A stretch of DNA of 64,000 bases from Saprospira grandis (lineage in GTDB: Bacteria > Bacteroidota > Bacteroidia > Chitinophagales > Saprospiraceae), in assembly GCF_027594745.1 (NCBI RefSeq), contig NZ_CP110854.1, positions 496,001 to 560,000 on the forward strand, read 5' to 3'. The notes beneath the pieces were generated by a model. It was given only the letters and a program-made list of their open reading frames with translations. It had not been told where the DNA came from and made no database searches. Shown one piece after another: positions 25,434 to 33,727 of the stretch (the first letter of the stretch is position 1; each line of letters begins with the position of its first letter). Both the position numbers and the translations under genes were made by a program.

Positions 25434-26441
25434 TTAAGTAATATCCATCCAGAGTTCGCCAGTTTTGATAACGTGGATAGCCCAAACGAGGACCACAGAA
25501 ATGACTAGGCCGAGGGCGGCCTTACCGATATCGCGGAAAACCATGCGGTGCATATTGCCATCGGCCCGGCCTTCTACGGCAATGCGGATACCATATTCGC
25601 GGCCAGCGAGCAGGCCCAAAAAGACCCAAGTGGTACTCATGGGTACGCGGTTGAGCTCTTTAAAAAAGTAGAGCACCACCCCATAAATACAGTCTACAAA
25701 AGTGGCTGAGCGGATATCGCTAGTATTTGTTTTTGACTTAATAATACCTTGGATAGCGCCTCCTTGTTTCTTGAAAATATAGCCTAGAAGGAGTAAGAGC
25801 CAGCCGAGGCTAAGCGTCATTTCTAGGGCGCTAATTTGGCGGGGGAGGTAGACATAAATATTGGCAAAATCTTGAATTAGCCATTGGGTCCAGAGAAAAC
25901 CCGTAGAGCCCCACTGCAGAACGGTCCAGAAAATCTGGCTCTTCTTGCTAATTTCGGGGTTGCGCAAAAAGTAGCGCTCCGTAAATCGAGAAACCAGCAA
26001 GTAGAAAACCAGGCCTGTCCCGAAGGCGACGCCATAGCCAATTAGAGATTTAATAATCATGGGCGTGAGCCCTTTGGGGAGAAAAAAAGTAAGGATCAGG
26101 AAAGAGGTACTAACGGGGATGCCTAGGCGGGTAACAACTAAAAGGACTAGCGGTGGGAGGATATACCACCAGCTCATATCTTGGATAAAGGGGTATTTGG
26201 GGTTGTCTAAGCTAAATTTATCGGGGTCTCCGATTAGGCGGCCGTAAGAAACGTCTCCGCCATGCGTGTACCAGCCGTAAAGAAGAGTGACAGTAAGAAT
26301 ACCGCCAGCGAATAGCCAAAGGACCCACCAGGGGCGCTTTTCATTAGAGCTGATAAATGTTCCAAGGGTTTGGATAACATCATTGCCGATGACCGAGTAG
26401 GCCGCTAGGGCAAAGCCGAGATAGATGTATATTTCTGGCAT
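25434..26441 (-). CDS. PiT-like (phosphate/sulfate) permease family membrane protein
   Basis: 335 residues with about nine or ten membrane segments and no signal peptide. The inverted-repeat signatures of PiT transporters can be recognised in weak form: YSVIGNDVIQTLGTFISS near the N-terminus (cf. GANDVANA) and ELNRVPMSTTWVFLGLLAGREYGIR in the second half (cf. PVSTTH), plus TRLGIPVSTSFLIL. This suggests an ion-coupled anion transporter, but motif divergence makes phosphate specificity uncertain. It is monocistronic, ending at the shared terminator with the DAO gene. Confidence 0.7.
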   Translation of the reverse strand: MPEIYIYLGFALAAYSVIGNDVIQTLGTFISSNEKRPWWVLWLFAGGILTVTLLYGWYTHGGDVSYGRLIGDPDKFSLDNPKYPFIQDMSWWYILPPLVLLVVTRLGIPVSTSFLILTFFLPKGLTPMIIKSLIGYGVAFGTGLVFYLLVSRFTERYFLRNPEISKKSQIFWTVLQWGSTGFLWTQWLIQDFANIYVYLPRQISALEMTLSLGWLLLLLGYIFKKQGGAIQGIIKSKTNTSDIRSATFVDCIYGVVLYFFKELNRVPMSTTWVFLGLLAGREYGIRIAVEGRADGNMHRMVFRDIGKAALGLVISVVLVWAIHVIKTGELWMDIT

Positions 26442-26553
26442 TTTGTGATATAGATTAGTGCATCAAAAAGTCTTTGGCTTTAGGAGGCTCAAAATGCAAT
26501 AATAATTTAGCGGCTAAGGGAATAAAAGCATTAAGTAATTGTTAATTTGATTA

Positions 26554-26599
26554 GCCTAAAAAAAAACTTAGCCAGCCTTTTAAGCTAGCTAAGTTTTCT
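26554..26599 (-). terminator. terminator of the peptidoglycan-binding protein gene
   Basis: AAACTTAGCcAGC / GCTaGCTAAGTTT hairpin (26565-26597), followed on the minus strand by a T run, 25 bp past the stop. Confidence 0.8.
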
Positions 26600-26621
26600 A
26601 ATTTCCTATGTGACTTTGGTC

Positions 26622-27488
26622 CTAGTAATCTACACTAATTAGTGGTCGTCTTTCTAGGCCCAATTTATCTATAGTTGCCTGAGAGAGTTCGCCTTCTTCA
26701 GGGTTGATGCCATAATCTTTTTGGAACTGGCGGAGGAAGCGGCGGGTGGCCTCATCATAGTCTCCGGTTTTGGGTAATTTATAGCCGAGCTTGCGCAAAG
26801 CCTCTTGAATTTCGTAGGCGGTGGGGGCATTAAATACGCCAAAGGGGCAGACAACTTCCTGCCAGCTTTGCCATTGGCCTGGGGGCAAATAACGCAATTT
26901 TTCGCCAGCTTTGAGACTGGGTCTACCAGCAGATTCTGGAATAATTTCGATACGGCTTTTTTGCTTTAGGGTTTGTCTTTCGACCAACTCATAGACTGCG
27001 GGGATGATATGATCGGTACGGCTAGTATCCAAAATATCTTTGAAGGGATAAAAGCGGGTATTGACCACCTTATATTCTGGGGCCAATTTGACCAAGCAAG
27101 CGGCCACCTTATGTTTAGGTTCTTCATCTTGGCGGCAAATTTCGGAGACATCGGCGGGTCTCCACTCAGAAACGGGTTCTCGGAGTGTTAGAATTTCTGT
27201 ACTCATAAAATAGTTGGTCGTATCGAAATTGCCGTTTAGGGCTGGCGAGACGAGAATACTATCTTGGGTCGTTTCGTATTTGGCGGGAACAAACTTGAGG
27301 TAATAGCCTTCATTTAGGTCATAGCTTTCTTCGCTATTTGCATTAGCCAAGCCAATGAAGTAAGTTTTGCCCAATTCAGCTTGTTTTCTTAGGCTTTCAA
27401 AGATATCTTGAGTTTGTGCCTGTATGCTTACCGTAACTAGAAAGCTAGTCAAGAAAAATATGTAAGTGTGTAGAGATAATTGCCCCAT
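26622..27488 (-). CDS. secreted protein with C-terminal peptidoglycan-binding domain
   Basis: 288 residues; signal peptide to about residue 25 (VTVSIQAQ). The N-terminal two thirds (KTYFIGLANANSEESYDLNEGYYLKFVPAKYE and onward) match no family I know and contain two Cys in the region ICRQDEEPKHKVAACL. Residues about 222-282 form a PG_binding_1 three-helix domain (AYEIQEALRKLGYKLPKTGDYDEATRRFLRQFQKDYGI). That domain holds proteins at the cell wall, so a periplasmic or envelope role is likely. A 212-bp gap without other features precedes it. Confidence 0.82.
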   Translation of the reverse strand: MGQLSLHTYIFFLTSFLVTVSIQAQTQDIFESLRKQAELGKTYFIGLANANSEESYDLNEGYYLKFVPAKYETTQDSILVSPALNGNFDTTNYFMSTEILTLREPVSEWRPADVSEICRQDEEPKHKVAACLVKLAPEYKVVNTRFYPFKDILDTSRTDHIIPAVYELVERQTLKQKSRIEIIPESAGRPSLKAGEKLRYLPPGQWQSWQEVVCPFGVFNAPTAYEIQEALRKLGYKLPKTGDYDEATRRFLRQFQKDYGINPEEGELSQATIDKLGLERRPLISVDY

Positions 27489-27700
27489 AAGCCTGCGGAT
27501 TAAACGTATAGTGTTGGTCGAGAAGTTGGATGTCTGTTTGCGAGAACATTTTCTGAGGGAATTGGGGAGTATATCTTGTTCTTAGCAGTTTAACATAGTC
27601 GATTTCTTCTTAAGATCGACAGTTTAAAATCTTATTTATCGTATAAATATAATGAAACTAGGATTTTATCAGTTCATTTCCTTTAGATAAATTCGACGAA

Positions 27701-28477
27701 CTAATTGATTTTTTCAAGGAAACTGATCCAATGCTTGCGCTCTTGGGCTGTTTTGGCCTTTCTGAGCAAGCGGGCGGCCAGCTGCCGACAAGGCGCTATG
27801 ACTTCTTGTTTGGAGGCTCCATAAAGTTGGGCCTTCAAGAAATAGTCTAGGGCTTCTTCTTGCTGCTCTAATGCCATATAGGTTTGAGCGAGGGCTAATA
27901 CCAGCTCTTTTTTTGCTTTTGTGACAAGCATTTTTTCTAAGATAGCAATCTTTTCTAAACTAGCCGGCATCTTTTCTATTTCGGTCAAAGATAAGGCCGT
28001 TCTTAACTTTTCTTTGAACAGTCGTTGAAAATTTTCTGTTAGTTTTTCTTTTCTTTTATGTTGACTACTACAAAAGAAAGAAATTTCTTCGCTAATGGAT
28101 AGGCGAAAGAGCAGTTCTTGGCTGTCTAGGGGTTCTTGTTCTTGCAGCATAAAGAGGTAGGCAATATAAAGCAGGGCCGTTTGTTTTTTAAAGGCCTCTA
28201 GGGCTGCTATTTGCTCGGCCCAACTGGCTTGTTTTCCTTTTTCTAGTAGTGGCCATAGTGGGTTGGCTTCGGCTAGTTCGATAAAAGGGGCTTGGGCCAA
28301 ACGGCTTTGCATCAGGGCACAATCTCCCAGAAAGCGAAGTGCCAACAGATTGGGCGGCTGCTGCTCCTCCCCTTCCCATATATATAGACTGCTGGCCTTT
28401 AGTAGAGCGGCCAAACAAGAGAGGTAATCTGCCGAGTCATAATGATGTGCCGCCTTTTGGGCCACTGCATAAAACAT
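27701..28477 (-). CDS. helical, TPR-like protein of unknown function
   Basis: 258 residues, almost entirely helical. YDSADYLSCLAALLKASSLYIW near the N-terminus and KKELVLALAQTYMALEQQEEALDYFLKAQLYG (about 187-218) look like TPR helix pairs. No signal peptide or membrane segment, so probably a cytoplasmic protein-binding scaffold. The ATG at 28477 is the first good start. It is divergent from hemH across about 210 bp in which I see no clear promoter. No family assignment is possible beyond the repeat type. Confidence 0.7.
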   Translation of the reverse strand: MFYAVAQKAAHHYDSADYLSCLAALLKASSLYIWEGEEQQPPNLLALRFLGDCALMQSRLAQAPFIELAEANPLWPLLEKGKQASWAEQIAALEAFKKQTALLYIAYLFMLQEQEPLDSQELLFRLSISEEISFFCSSQHKRKEKLTENFQRLFKEKLRTALSLTEIEKMPASLEKIAILEKMLVTKAKKELVLALAQTYMALEQQEEALDYFLKAQLYGASKQEVIAPCRQLAARLLRKAKTAQERKHWISFLEKIN

Positions 28478-28688
28478 CTGCCAATAGTTTGAGCATCTAG
28501 AGTAATAGAAGTCCCTAAAGATAGAAAACTAAATGCCTCAAAAGCTATAAACTGAGGAAAAGCCCTGCAAAAAAAGAAATAATGATTAAGTTTGCAGCGC
28601 TTTTTTGGGCCTTTTGTTAAACAAAACAGTCCTTGCACCGCTTTATAGGTACATTTATTATTTTCACGACGATCTGAAGGAACAACTT

Positions 28689-29711
28689 ATGGCTTTAGCC
28701 GGAAAAACAGGGGTTTTGCTTGTAAACTTGGGGACACCCGATGCCCCAACTAGAGGGGCTGTTTATCGCTACCTCAAAGAATTTTTATTGGATGGGCGGG
28801 TAATTGACATTAACCCTATTGCCCGAAATATTTTGGTCCGTGGCATTATTGCGCCTTTTCGCTCTGGCGCTTCGGCCAAGTTGTATCAAGAGCTCTGGAC
28901 CGATGAGGGCTCGCCCCTAAAGGTTTTTGGCTATTTTCTCCAAGAGGAGGTCCAAAAACAATTGGGCGATGATTATATCGTAGAACTGGGGATGCGCTAC
29001 CAAAATCCCTCTATCAAGTCGGCCCTCGATAAACTGATGGCCCAACAAATTAGCCGGCTAGTGGTGCTGCCGCTCTTTCCCCAATATGCCTCGGCCACTA
29101 CGGGCTCGGTGCATGATGAGGTGATGCGTTTGCTCCGGCAAGAGCAAATTATTCCCGAAATTAGCTTTATCAATTCTTATCACGATCATCCCAAAATGAT
29201 TGCCGCCTTTGTGGCCCGCGCCCAAGAACACAATATTGAGGACTATGATCATGTGCTCTTTTCTTATCATGGGCTGCCCAAACGCCAACTCGTCAAGGCC
29301 GACCGCTGCAACCACTGTATGAAAACAGCAGATTGCTGCGAAACGCTCAGCATTAAGAACCAACATTGTTATAGTGCCCAATGTTTTGATACTAGCCGCG
29401 CTATTGCCGAAGCCCTAAATTTGCCCAAGGAAAAATATAGCAATTGCTTTCAGTCTCGCCTTGGCCGAGACCCCTGGCTGGAGCCCTATACTAGCGATTT
29501 GCTCAAGGAACGCTATGAAAAAGGCGACCGCAAGATTCTGGTCTTTTGTCCCGCCTTTGTGGCCGATTGCCTAGAAACTACTATCGAAATCTCTGAGGAA
29601 TATGCCGAGGAGTTTGAAGAAATGGGGGGCGAACATCTCCAACTGTTAGAAGGCCTGAATGATCACCCGCTTTGGGTGGAGGCTGTGGTGGAGCTGATCC
29701 AAGAAGCTTAA
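28689..29711 (+). CDS. hemH: ferrochelatase
   Basis: 340 residues from the ATG at 28689 (MALAGKTGVLLVNLGTPDAP); an in-frame TTG 84 bp upstream is not convincing. Ferrochelatase inserts Fe(II) into protoporphyrin IX (or coproporphyrin III in other lineages) at the end of heme synthesis. Seen: the N-terminal VLLVNLGTP motif, metal-site H194 in FSYHGLPKRQL, and the C-terminal VFCPAFVADCLETTIEI motif with the conserved Glu. A cysteine-rich insert C207-x2-C210-x5-CC-x9-C227-x4-C232 sits after the active-site His, where several bacterial ferrochelatases carry a [2Fe-2S] cluster. Cytoplasmic, possibly membrane-associated. It is a single-gene unit with its own terminator. Confidence 0.95.
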   Translation: MALAGKTGVLLVNLGTPDAPTRGAVYRYLKEFLLDGRVIDINPIARNILVRGIIAPFRSGASAKLYQELWTDEGSPLKVFGYFLQEEVQKQLGDDYIVELGMRYQNPSIKSALDKLMAQQISRLVVLPLFPQYASATTGSVHDEVMRLLRQEQIIPEISFINSYHDHPKMIAAFVARAQEHNIEDYDHVLFSYHGLPKRQLVKADRCNHCMKTADCCETLSIKNQHCYSAQCFDTSRAIAEALNLPKEKYSNCFQSRLGRDPWLEPYTSDLLKERYEKGDRKILVFCPAFVADCLETTIEISEEYAEEFEEMGGEHLQLLEGLNDHPLWVEAVVELIQEA

Positions 29712-29716
29712 ATAAG

Positions 29717-29755
29717 AAATGTCCCTAGCAGTTGCTGTTTGGGACATTTTTTTTG
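29717..29755 (+). terminator. intrinsic terminator after hemH
   Basis: AAATGTCCC (29717-29725) / GGGACATTT (29741-29749) with inner CAG/CTG pairing, then TTTTT; its T-run merges with the head of repeat E11. Confidence 0.85.
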
Positions 29756-29886
29756 GGCCTCCGCAGCAAAGCTGCGGCGCTAGTTTGATTCATGAGGGTT
29801 TCAACCCTCATTTATATATAATCGCAAAGCGATACCACAGTTGCTGTGGGTTTTAACCTACAGTAAAACAGCCAGATCGCTAGGCC
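29751..29886 (-). repeat. degenerate GC-rich repeat E11 with second-family palindromes, head facing left
   Basis: Head TTTTGGGCCTCCGCAGC, stem CCGCAGCAAAGCTGCGG and GCGCTAG are kept, then the core is replaced by palindromes TGAGGGTTTCAACCCTCA (29793-29810), TCGCAAAGCGA and CTGTGGGTTTTAACCTACAG (29834-29853), before the tail GATCGCTAGGCC. This looks like a hybrid of the two repeat families. Confidence 0.8.
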
Positions 29887-29962
29887 GAAGAGGACAGGCC
29901 CCAAGGGCCTGCGAAAACTACAATAAAAGCGCCTGTATAAAAAATGGCCCAAACGCCCCTAA

Positions 29963-29982
29963 GGGATTCCTTAAGGAATCCC
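29963..29982. repeat. perfect 20-bp palindrome
   Basis: GGGATTCCTTAAGGAATCCC lies alone between E11 and E12, inside a 480-bp region without a gene. No T-run follows. It could be a protein-binding site or a DNA hairpin. Confidence 0.7.
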
Positions 29983-30052
29983 GCAGAGGGGTGGGTGGGC
30001 GGGTCATATTAGCGAATGAGGAGCGCAGCGACGAATACCGCTTTTTATGCAG

Positions 30053-30193
30053 TCCTACAGGCCCGAAGGGCCGCAGGCTGAGGGATAGTAGGCAGTGGCC
30101 CACAGGGCCAGACCAAGGAGCGTAGCGACGCAGGGCCGAGCGAGCAGCGAGCTGCCGCATAACCCGACCCGAGCGAAGCGAGGGGCAGCCCCT
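30053..30193 (+). repeat. GC-rich intergenic repeat E12 (subfamily B), head facing right
   Basis: GGCCCGAAGGGCC stem, tail GGCTGAGGGATAG, GGCCCACAGGGCC stem, core variant GAGCGAGCAGCGAGC, AACCCGACCCGAGCGAAGCG and head GGGGCAGCCCC. The head overlaps the last codons of the 30192-31571 gene: its TAG stop is part of GGTTAGGGGCTGCCCC on the minus strand. Confidence 0.85.
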
Positions 30194-31571
30194 AACCCTC
30201 AATTTCTAAAAGCTCTATTTGATAATCGGCTATCTCCTTGGCATTTTTTAAGGCCGTTTTGATTTGATAGGCCTTAATATAAGAATAGCGATTACTCAAT
30301 GGCGAGTCTTTAGGGCCAATCAGCAGCAGCTCCTGCTTATCTATAGGCTGGCCGAGCTGATCTAGATAGATAATATTTGCCTTTAACTTTTGAATGGATT
30401 GGCTGGCCGACTGCTTGAGGCGCAAACTCAACTGATGATAAACAGAGTTGGAAAATTGATTATAGCTTAATTCACTAGCCACAGCCTCCGCCTTAAAGAA
30501 ATACTTTTGGTTTAGCTTTTCGGGAAAAACCTTTAGGGATTTGGGCAGCATTGAGCTGAAGGTTTCCTTAATATTGACCAACTCTAGCTCCAACAAAATC
30601 TCTGTAACAGGAGGTGGGTCGCCATAGGCCTGATGCAGCTCTTGAATGGCCACATAATCGCCCATTTGGGCTCCTTTTGGAATATCAAAAGTGAGTGGGC
30701 TGCTCCAGAGCTTCTCGCCGTTTTGGTCCAAATAATGCACCCAAGCCACTACGCTCCCACTGCCCGAACTCAGGAGCTTGAAATAGCCCTTTAGATAATA
30801 GCTAAACTCCTTTTCCTCTGCCCGATAGATCGTTTCTAGCTCAGCAGACAAGCCCACAATCTCGCCATCTCCGGCAATCATACTGCCTTTTTCCCAACGG
30901 CTAGAAATCGACTGGCTGCTGCCGCTATAGGCTTCTCTTACGACCACTTCTGGAATCCCTTCTCGCTCTATTTCGCTTTCGCTGCTGTAGCCAGGCATTA
31001 GGACCAGGTAGGCAATAAGCACTCCCAAGACAATGGATAAGGAAACAAAAGCATTGATTCTTTTTTGCCTTTTGTCTTCTTCCTTTTTAGGGCGGCTTGG
31101 AGCAGGCCGTCCCAAATCAAAGTTAGGGGCCGCATTTTGGGCCCTAAAGGGCCTTTCTTCTTCTTTTAACTGTACCAAAAGCTGCATAGCTCTTTGGTCT
31201 TCTGGATTGAGCTGTAGCTGTCGCTGCGCCCATAACTTCACGGCCTTTTGGTCCGAACTATTTCCCTTTTCTTGAAAACAAATCAGATGCGCTTGGGCCA
31301 TCAAGAGGGCGAGGTCTTCTCCCTGAGGGCGAATCAAGCGAGCCTGCTGCAGCTCCAACAAGGCCTCCTCTCCTAAGTCATGCTGAATATAGCCTTTGGC
31401 CCTACCGATAAAATCTTGGTAGGCCCCTTCTAATTTATCCCAATCCGTATAACTCAGGCCCATAGAAAGGCCCAGCTCTTTATATTCTTCTTGGCTAAAG
31501 CTTTCTTCCTCAATGCGGTTTTGCATTTGTTTTAGCTGCTCGAGCAAAGATTTTATTTGGGGATCCTGCAT
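30192..31571 (-). CDS. single-pass membrane protein with cytoplasmic TPR-like head, function unknown
   Basis: 459 residues. Residues 1-145 are helical and TPR-like (GLSYTDWDKLEGAYQDFIGRAKGYIQHDLGEEALLELQQARLIRPQGEDLALLMAQ). A basic Pro/Lys linker precedes one membrane segment at about 169-190 (AFVSLSIVLGVLIAYLVLM), then an extracytoplasmic beta-rich part (YYLKGYFKLLSSGSGSVVAWVHYLDQNGEKLW) with two similar halves, about 215-335 and 345-459, each ending in an ELELVNI/IELLEIEG type strand. The topology suggests a cytoplasm-to-periplasm adaptor. No family recognised. Its stop codon lies inside the head of repeat E12. Confidence 0.75.
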   Translation of the reverse strand: MQDPQIKSLLEQLKQMQNRIEEESFSQEEYKELGLSMGLSYTDWDKLEGAYQDFIGRAKGYIQHDLGEEALLELQQARLIRPQGEDLALLMAQAHLICFQEKGNSSDQKAVKLWAQRQLQLNPEDQRAMQLLVQLKEEERPFRAQNAAPNFDLGRPAPSRPKKEEDKRQKRINAFVSLSIVLGVLIAYLVLMPGYSSESEIEREGIPEVVVREAYSGSSQSISSRWEKGSMIAGDGEIVGLSAELETIYRAEEKEFSYYLKGYFKLLSSGSGSVVAWVHYLDQNGEKLWSSPLTFDIPKGAQMGDYVAIQELHQAYGDPPPVTEILLELELVNIKETFSSMLPKSLKVFPEKLNQKYFFKAEAVASELSYNQFSNSVYHQLSLRLKQSASQSIQKLKANIIYLDQLGQPIDKQELLLIGPKDSPLSNRYSYIKAYQIKTALKNAKEIADYQIELLEIEG

Positions 31572-31644
31572 AAAAAATGGGAAATTCAGTGAACAATTTG
31601 GTCAAATCGTGATAGACGTCACCTTTTTTAAAAATAGTCTAAAC

Positions 31645-31666
31645 TACTTTTGTTCATAGAGTGAAC
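31645..31666 (+). promoter_or_regulatory. putative -7 box and inverted repeat before the SulP gene
   Basis: TACTTTTG (31645-31652) fits TAnnTTTG; it is followed directly by GTTCATAGAGTGAAC (31652-31666), a GTTCA/TGAAC inverted repeat at the expected transcription start, which could be an operator. The start codon is 50 bp further on. Confidence 0.4.
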
Positions 31667-31716
31667 GCCTCAATAGAATTCTTGACCTCTTTTACACCAG
31701 TAAAGTACAAATTATT

Positions 31717-33444
31717 ATGGATATCAAACAATTTATACCCGCTTTAGAGTGGCTTCCCAAATACTCCCAAAACGACCTAAAAGGCGATTTATCGGCAGGT
31801 TTGACCGTGGGCGTGATGTTGATCCCTCAAGGGATGGCTTATTCAATGTTGGCCGGCTTGCCTCCAATTTATGGACTTTATGCCTCTATTCTTCCGCTGA
31901 TCATTTATGCTTTTTTGGGAACCTCACGGCAGTTGGCTGTGGGGCCTGTTGCTATGGTATCTTTGTTGGTTGCTTCTGGAGTAGGCGCCATTACTCAAGA
32001 TCCTGATGAGTTTATTAAATTGGCTATCATGATGGCCCTAATGGTGGGTATTTTCCAATTCACCCTTGGGGTTTTACGCATGGGTTTTCTGGTCAACTTC
32101 CTTTCTCATCCGGTGATTAGTGGTTTTACCTCTGCCGCAGCCCTGATTATTGGATTTTCGCAGCTCAAGCATTTGCTGGGTATTGACCTAAAACGCTCGC
32201 ATCATGTGCACGATATTATTGGACAAGCCATTGAGCGCGCTGGAGAAACCAATATGTATACCCTCATGATTGGCCTAGGCGGCGTGGCCATTATCTTGGC
32301 CCTCAAAAAGCTAAACAAAAAAATGGGGATCAATATCCCTGGCCCTTTGGTTGCCGTAGTTTTTGGTATCCTTACCGTTTGGGGCATGGGCCTTTTTGAT
32401 GCCGGTGTTAAGATTGTTGGAGAGGTGCCCAGCGGTTTGCCTACCCCTCAAGTGCCTACCTTTAGCCTAGAAAACTTCCAGAAGCTTTTGCCGATCGCTT
32501 TGACGATCTCGCTAGTGGGCTTTATGGAGTCTATCGCTGTAGCTAAAGCCATTCAGGCCAAGCACAAAAATTATAAGATTGTCCCCAACCAAGAACTTAT
32601 TGGTCTTGGACTAGCCAATATTGGCGGCTCTTTCTTGCAGGCCTTTCCCACTACAGGAGGGTTCTCTCGTACAGCAGTAAATGACCAAGCTGGAGCAAAA
32701 ACTGGTGTAGCGGCTATTCTTTCTGCCGCCCTGATCGTTCTTACGCTGCTTTTCCTTACCCCCCTATTCTACTACCTACCCAAAGCCATTTTGGCCTCTG
32801 TAATTATGGTAGCCGTATTTGGCCTTATTGATTATAATGAAGCCATCCACCTCTGGAAGGCCGATCGCCGCGATTTCTGGATGCTCGTCCTCACTTTTGT
32901 AGCTACCCTTTCTTTGGGTATTGAGCAAGGTATTGGCTTGGGTGTTGTGGTTTCTTTGTTCAGCATTATCTACCAAACTACTCGCCCCCATTTGGCCATC
33001 TTGGCCCGCATTCCTGGCAGCAAGCACTACCGTAACGTAAAACGCTTTGACCGACTAGAAGAGCGCAGCGACTTGCTCATCCTCCGCTTTGATGCACAGC
33101 TTTATTTTGCCAATACCACTTTCTTCCGCGAAAGCATCGAGAAACTAGCCGAAGAAGCTGGCGAAGACCTCAAAGCGATTATTATCAATGCCGAAAGTAT
33201 CAACGCTATTGATTCTAGTGCCATGCACGCCCTAGAAGATGTAGCCAAAGAGATTCAGGCCAAGGGCACTAACTTCTTTGTGGCCGGCGCCAAAGGCCCT
33301 GTTCGAGATGCCCTTTATCGGGGCCATATTATCGAGCATATTGGTACCGAAAACTTCTTTATTGATGTTCAGGCCGCTGTAGATGCCGCCGATGGCAAAG
33401 ATGGCCGCGAACATGATGAATATGTACTCGAAAATAGCCTCTAG
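31717..33444 (+). CDS. SulP family anion permease with STAS domain
   Basis: 575 residues, full length. The N-terminal LPKYSQNDLKGDLSAGLTVGVMLIPQGMAYSMLAGLPPIYGLYASILP is the sulfate-transporter signature; about ten to twelve membrane segments follow to about residue 430 (LIGLGLANIGGSFLQAFPTTGGFSRTAVNDQAGAKT is the second conserved block). A C-terminal STAS domain spans about 445-560 (AIIINAESINAIDSSAMHALEDV). SulP proteins move sulfate, bicarbonate or other anions; with no carbonic anhydrase or sulfate-assimilation gene adjacent, the substrate is open. Inner membrane. It is a single-gene unit with a terminator. Confidence 0.93.
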   Translation: MDIKQFIPALEWLPKYSQNDLKGDLSAGLTVGVMLIPQGMAYSMLAGLPPIYGLYASILPLIIYAFLGTSRQLAVGPVAMVSLLVASGVGAITQDPDEFIKLAIMMALMVGIFQFTLGVLRMGFLVNFLSHPVISGFTSAAALIIGFSQLKHLLGIDLKRSHHVHDIIGQAIERAGETNMYTLMIGLGGVAIILALKKLNKKMGINIPGPLVAVVFGILTVWGMGLFDAGVKIVGEVPSGLPTPQVPTFSLENFQKLLPIALTISLVGFMESIAVAKAIQAKHKNYKIVPNQELIGLGLANIGGSFLQAFPTTGGFSRTAVNDQAGAKTGVAAILSAALIVLTLLFLTPLFYYLPKAILASVIMVAVFGLIDYNEAIHLWKADRRDFWMLVLTFVATLSLGIEQGIGLGVVVSLFSIIYQTTRPHLAILARIPGSKHYRNVKRFDRLEERSDLLILRFDAQLYFANTTFFRESIEKLAEEAGEDLKAIIINAESINAIDSSAMHALEDVAKEIQAKGTNFFVAGAKGPVRDALYRGHIIEHIGTENFFIDVQAAVDAADGKDGREHDEYVLENSL

Positions 33445-33466
33445 GCTGTTCTAATGTCTGTTGTTT

Positions 33467-33503
33467 AACGGCTAGTGGGAGCTTTCCTGCTAGCCGTTTT
33501 TTT
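33467..33503 (+). terminator. intrinsic terminator after the SulP gene
   Basis: AACGGCTAG (33467-33475) / CTAGCCGTT (33490-33498) with inner GGGAG/CTTTCC-type pairing, then TTTTTTT. Confidence 0.88.
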
Positions 33504-33520
33504 ATGCTTTTTCTGAAGGT

Positions 33521-33641
33521 TTTTGGGGCCTCCGCAGCAAAGCTGCGGCGCTACGTTTCGCAGCTCGCTATTCGCTCGGCACTTCGCCGCTGAAAGCGGC
33601 TAGGTCTGGCCCTGCGGGCCACTGCTGCACATCGCTAGGCC
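33521..33641 (-). repeat. GC-rich intergenic repeat E13 (subfamily A), head facing left
   Basis: TTTTGGGGCCTCC head, stem CCGCAGCAAAGCTGCGG, GCGCTACGTTT, GAGCGAATAGCGAGC-type core, variable stem GCCGCTGAAAGCGGC, tail CACATCGCTAGGCC, then an extended tail GCTCAACAACTATGTTTT...CGCTTCGGCC to about 33682, matching that of E5. Confidence 0.9.
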
Positions 33642-33727
33642 GCTCAACAACTATGTTTTAGCCGGGCCTTCCGCTTCGGCCACTGAAAAAGGTCCAATTG
33701 TTAGCAATAAGTTAAAGCACTAGCCTA

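Noticed and set aside
28605..28688. N-terminal extension of ferrochelatase
   Set aside because: It would begin with TTG and add 28 residues upstream of the conserved VLLVNLGTP start; the ATG at 28689 gives the usual length. Similar TTG extensions were trimmed at 7797, 16153, 34990, 37930, 41111, 43059, 49755, 55316 and 56073.
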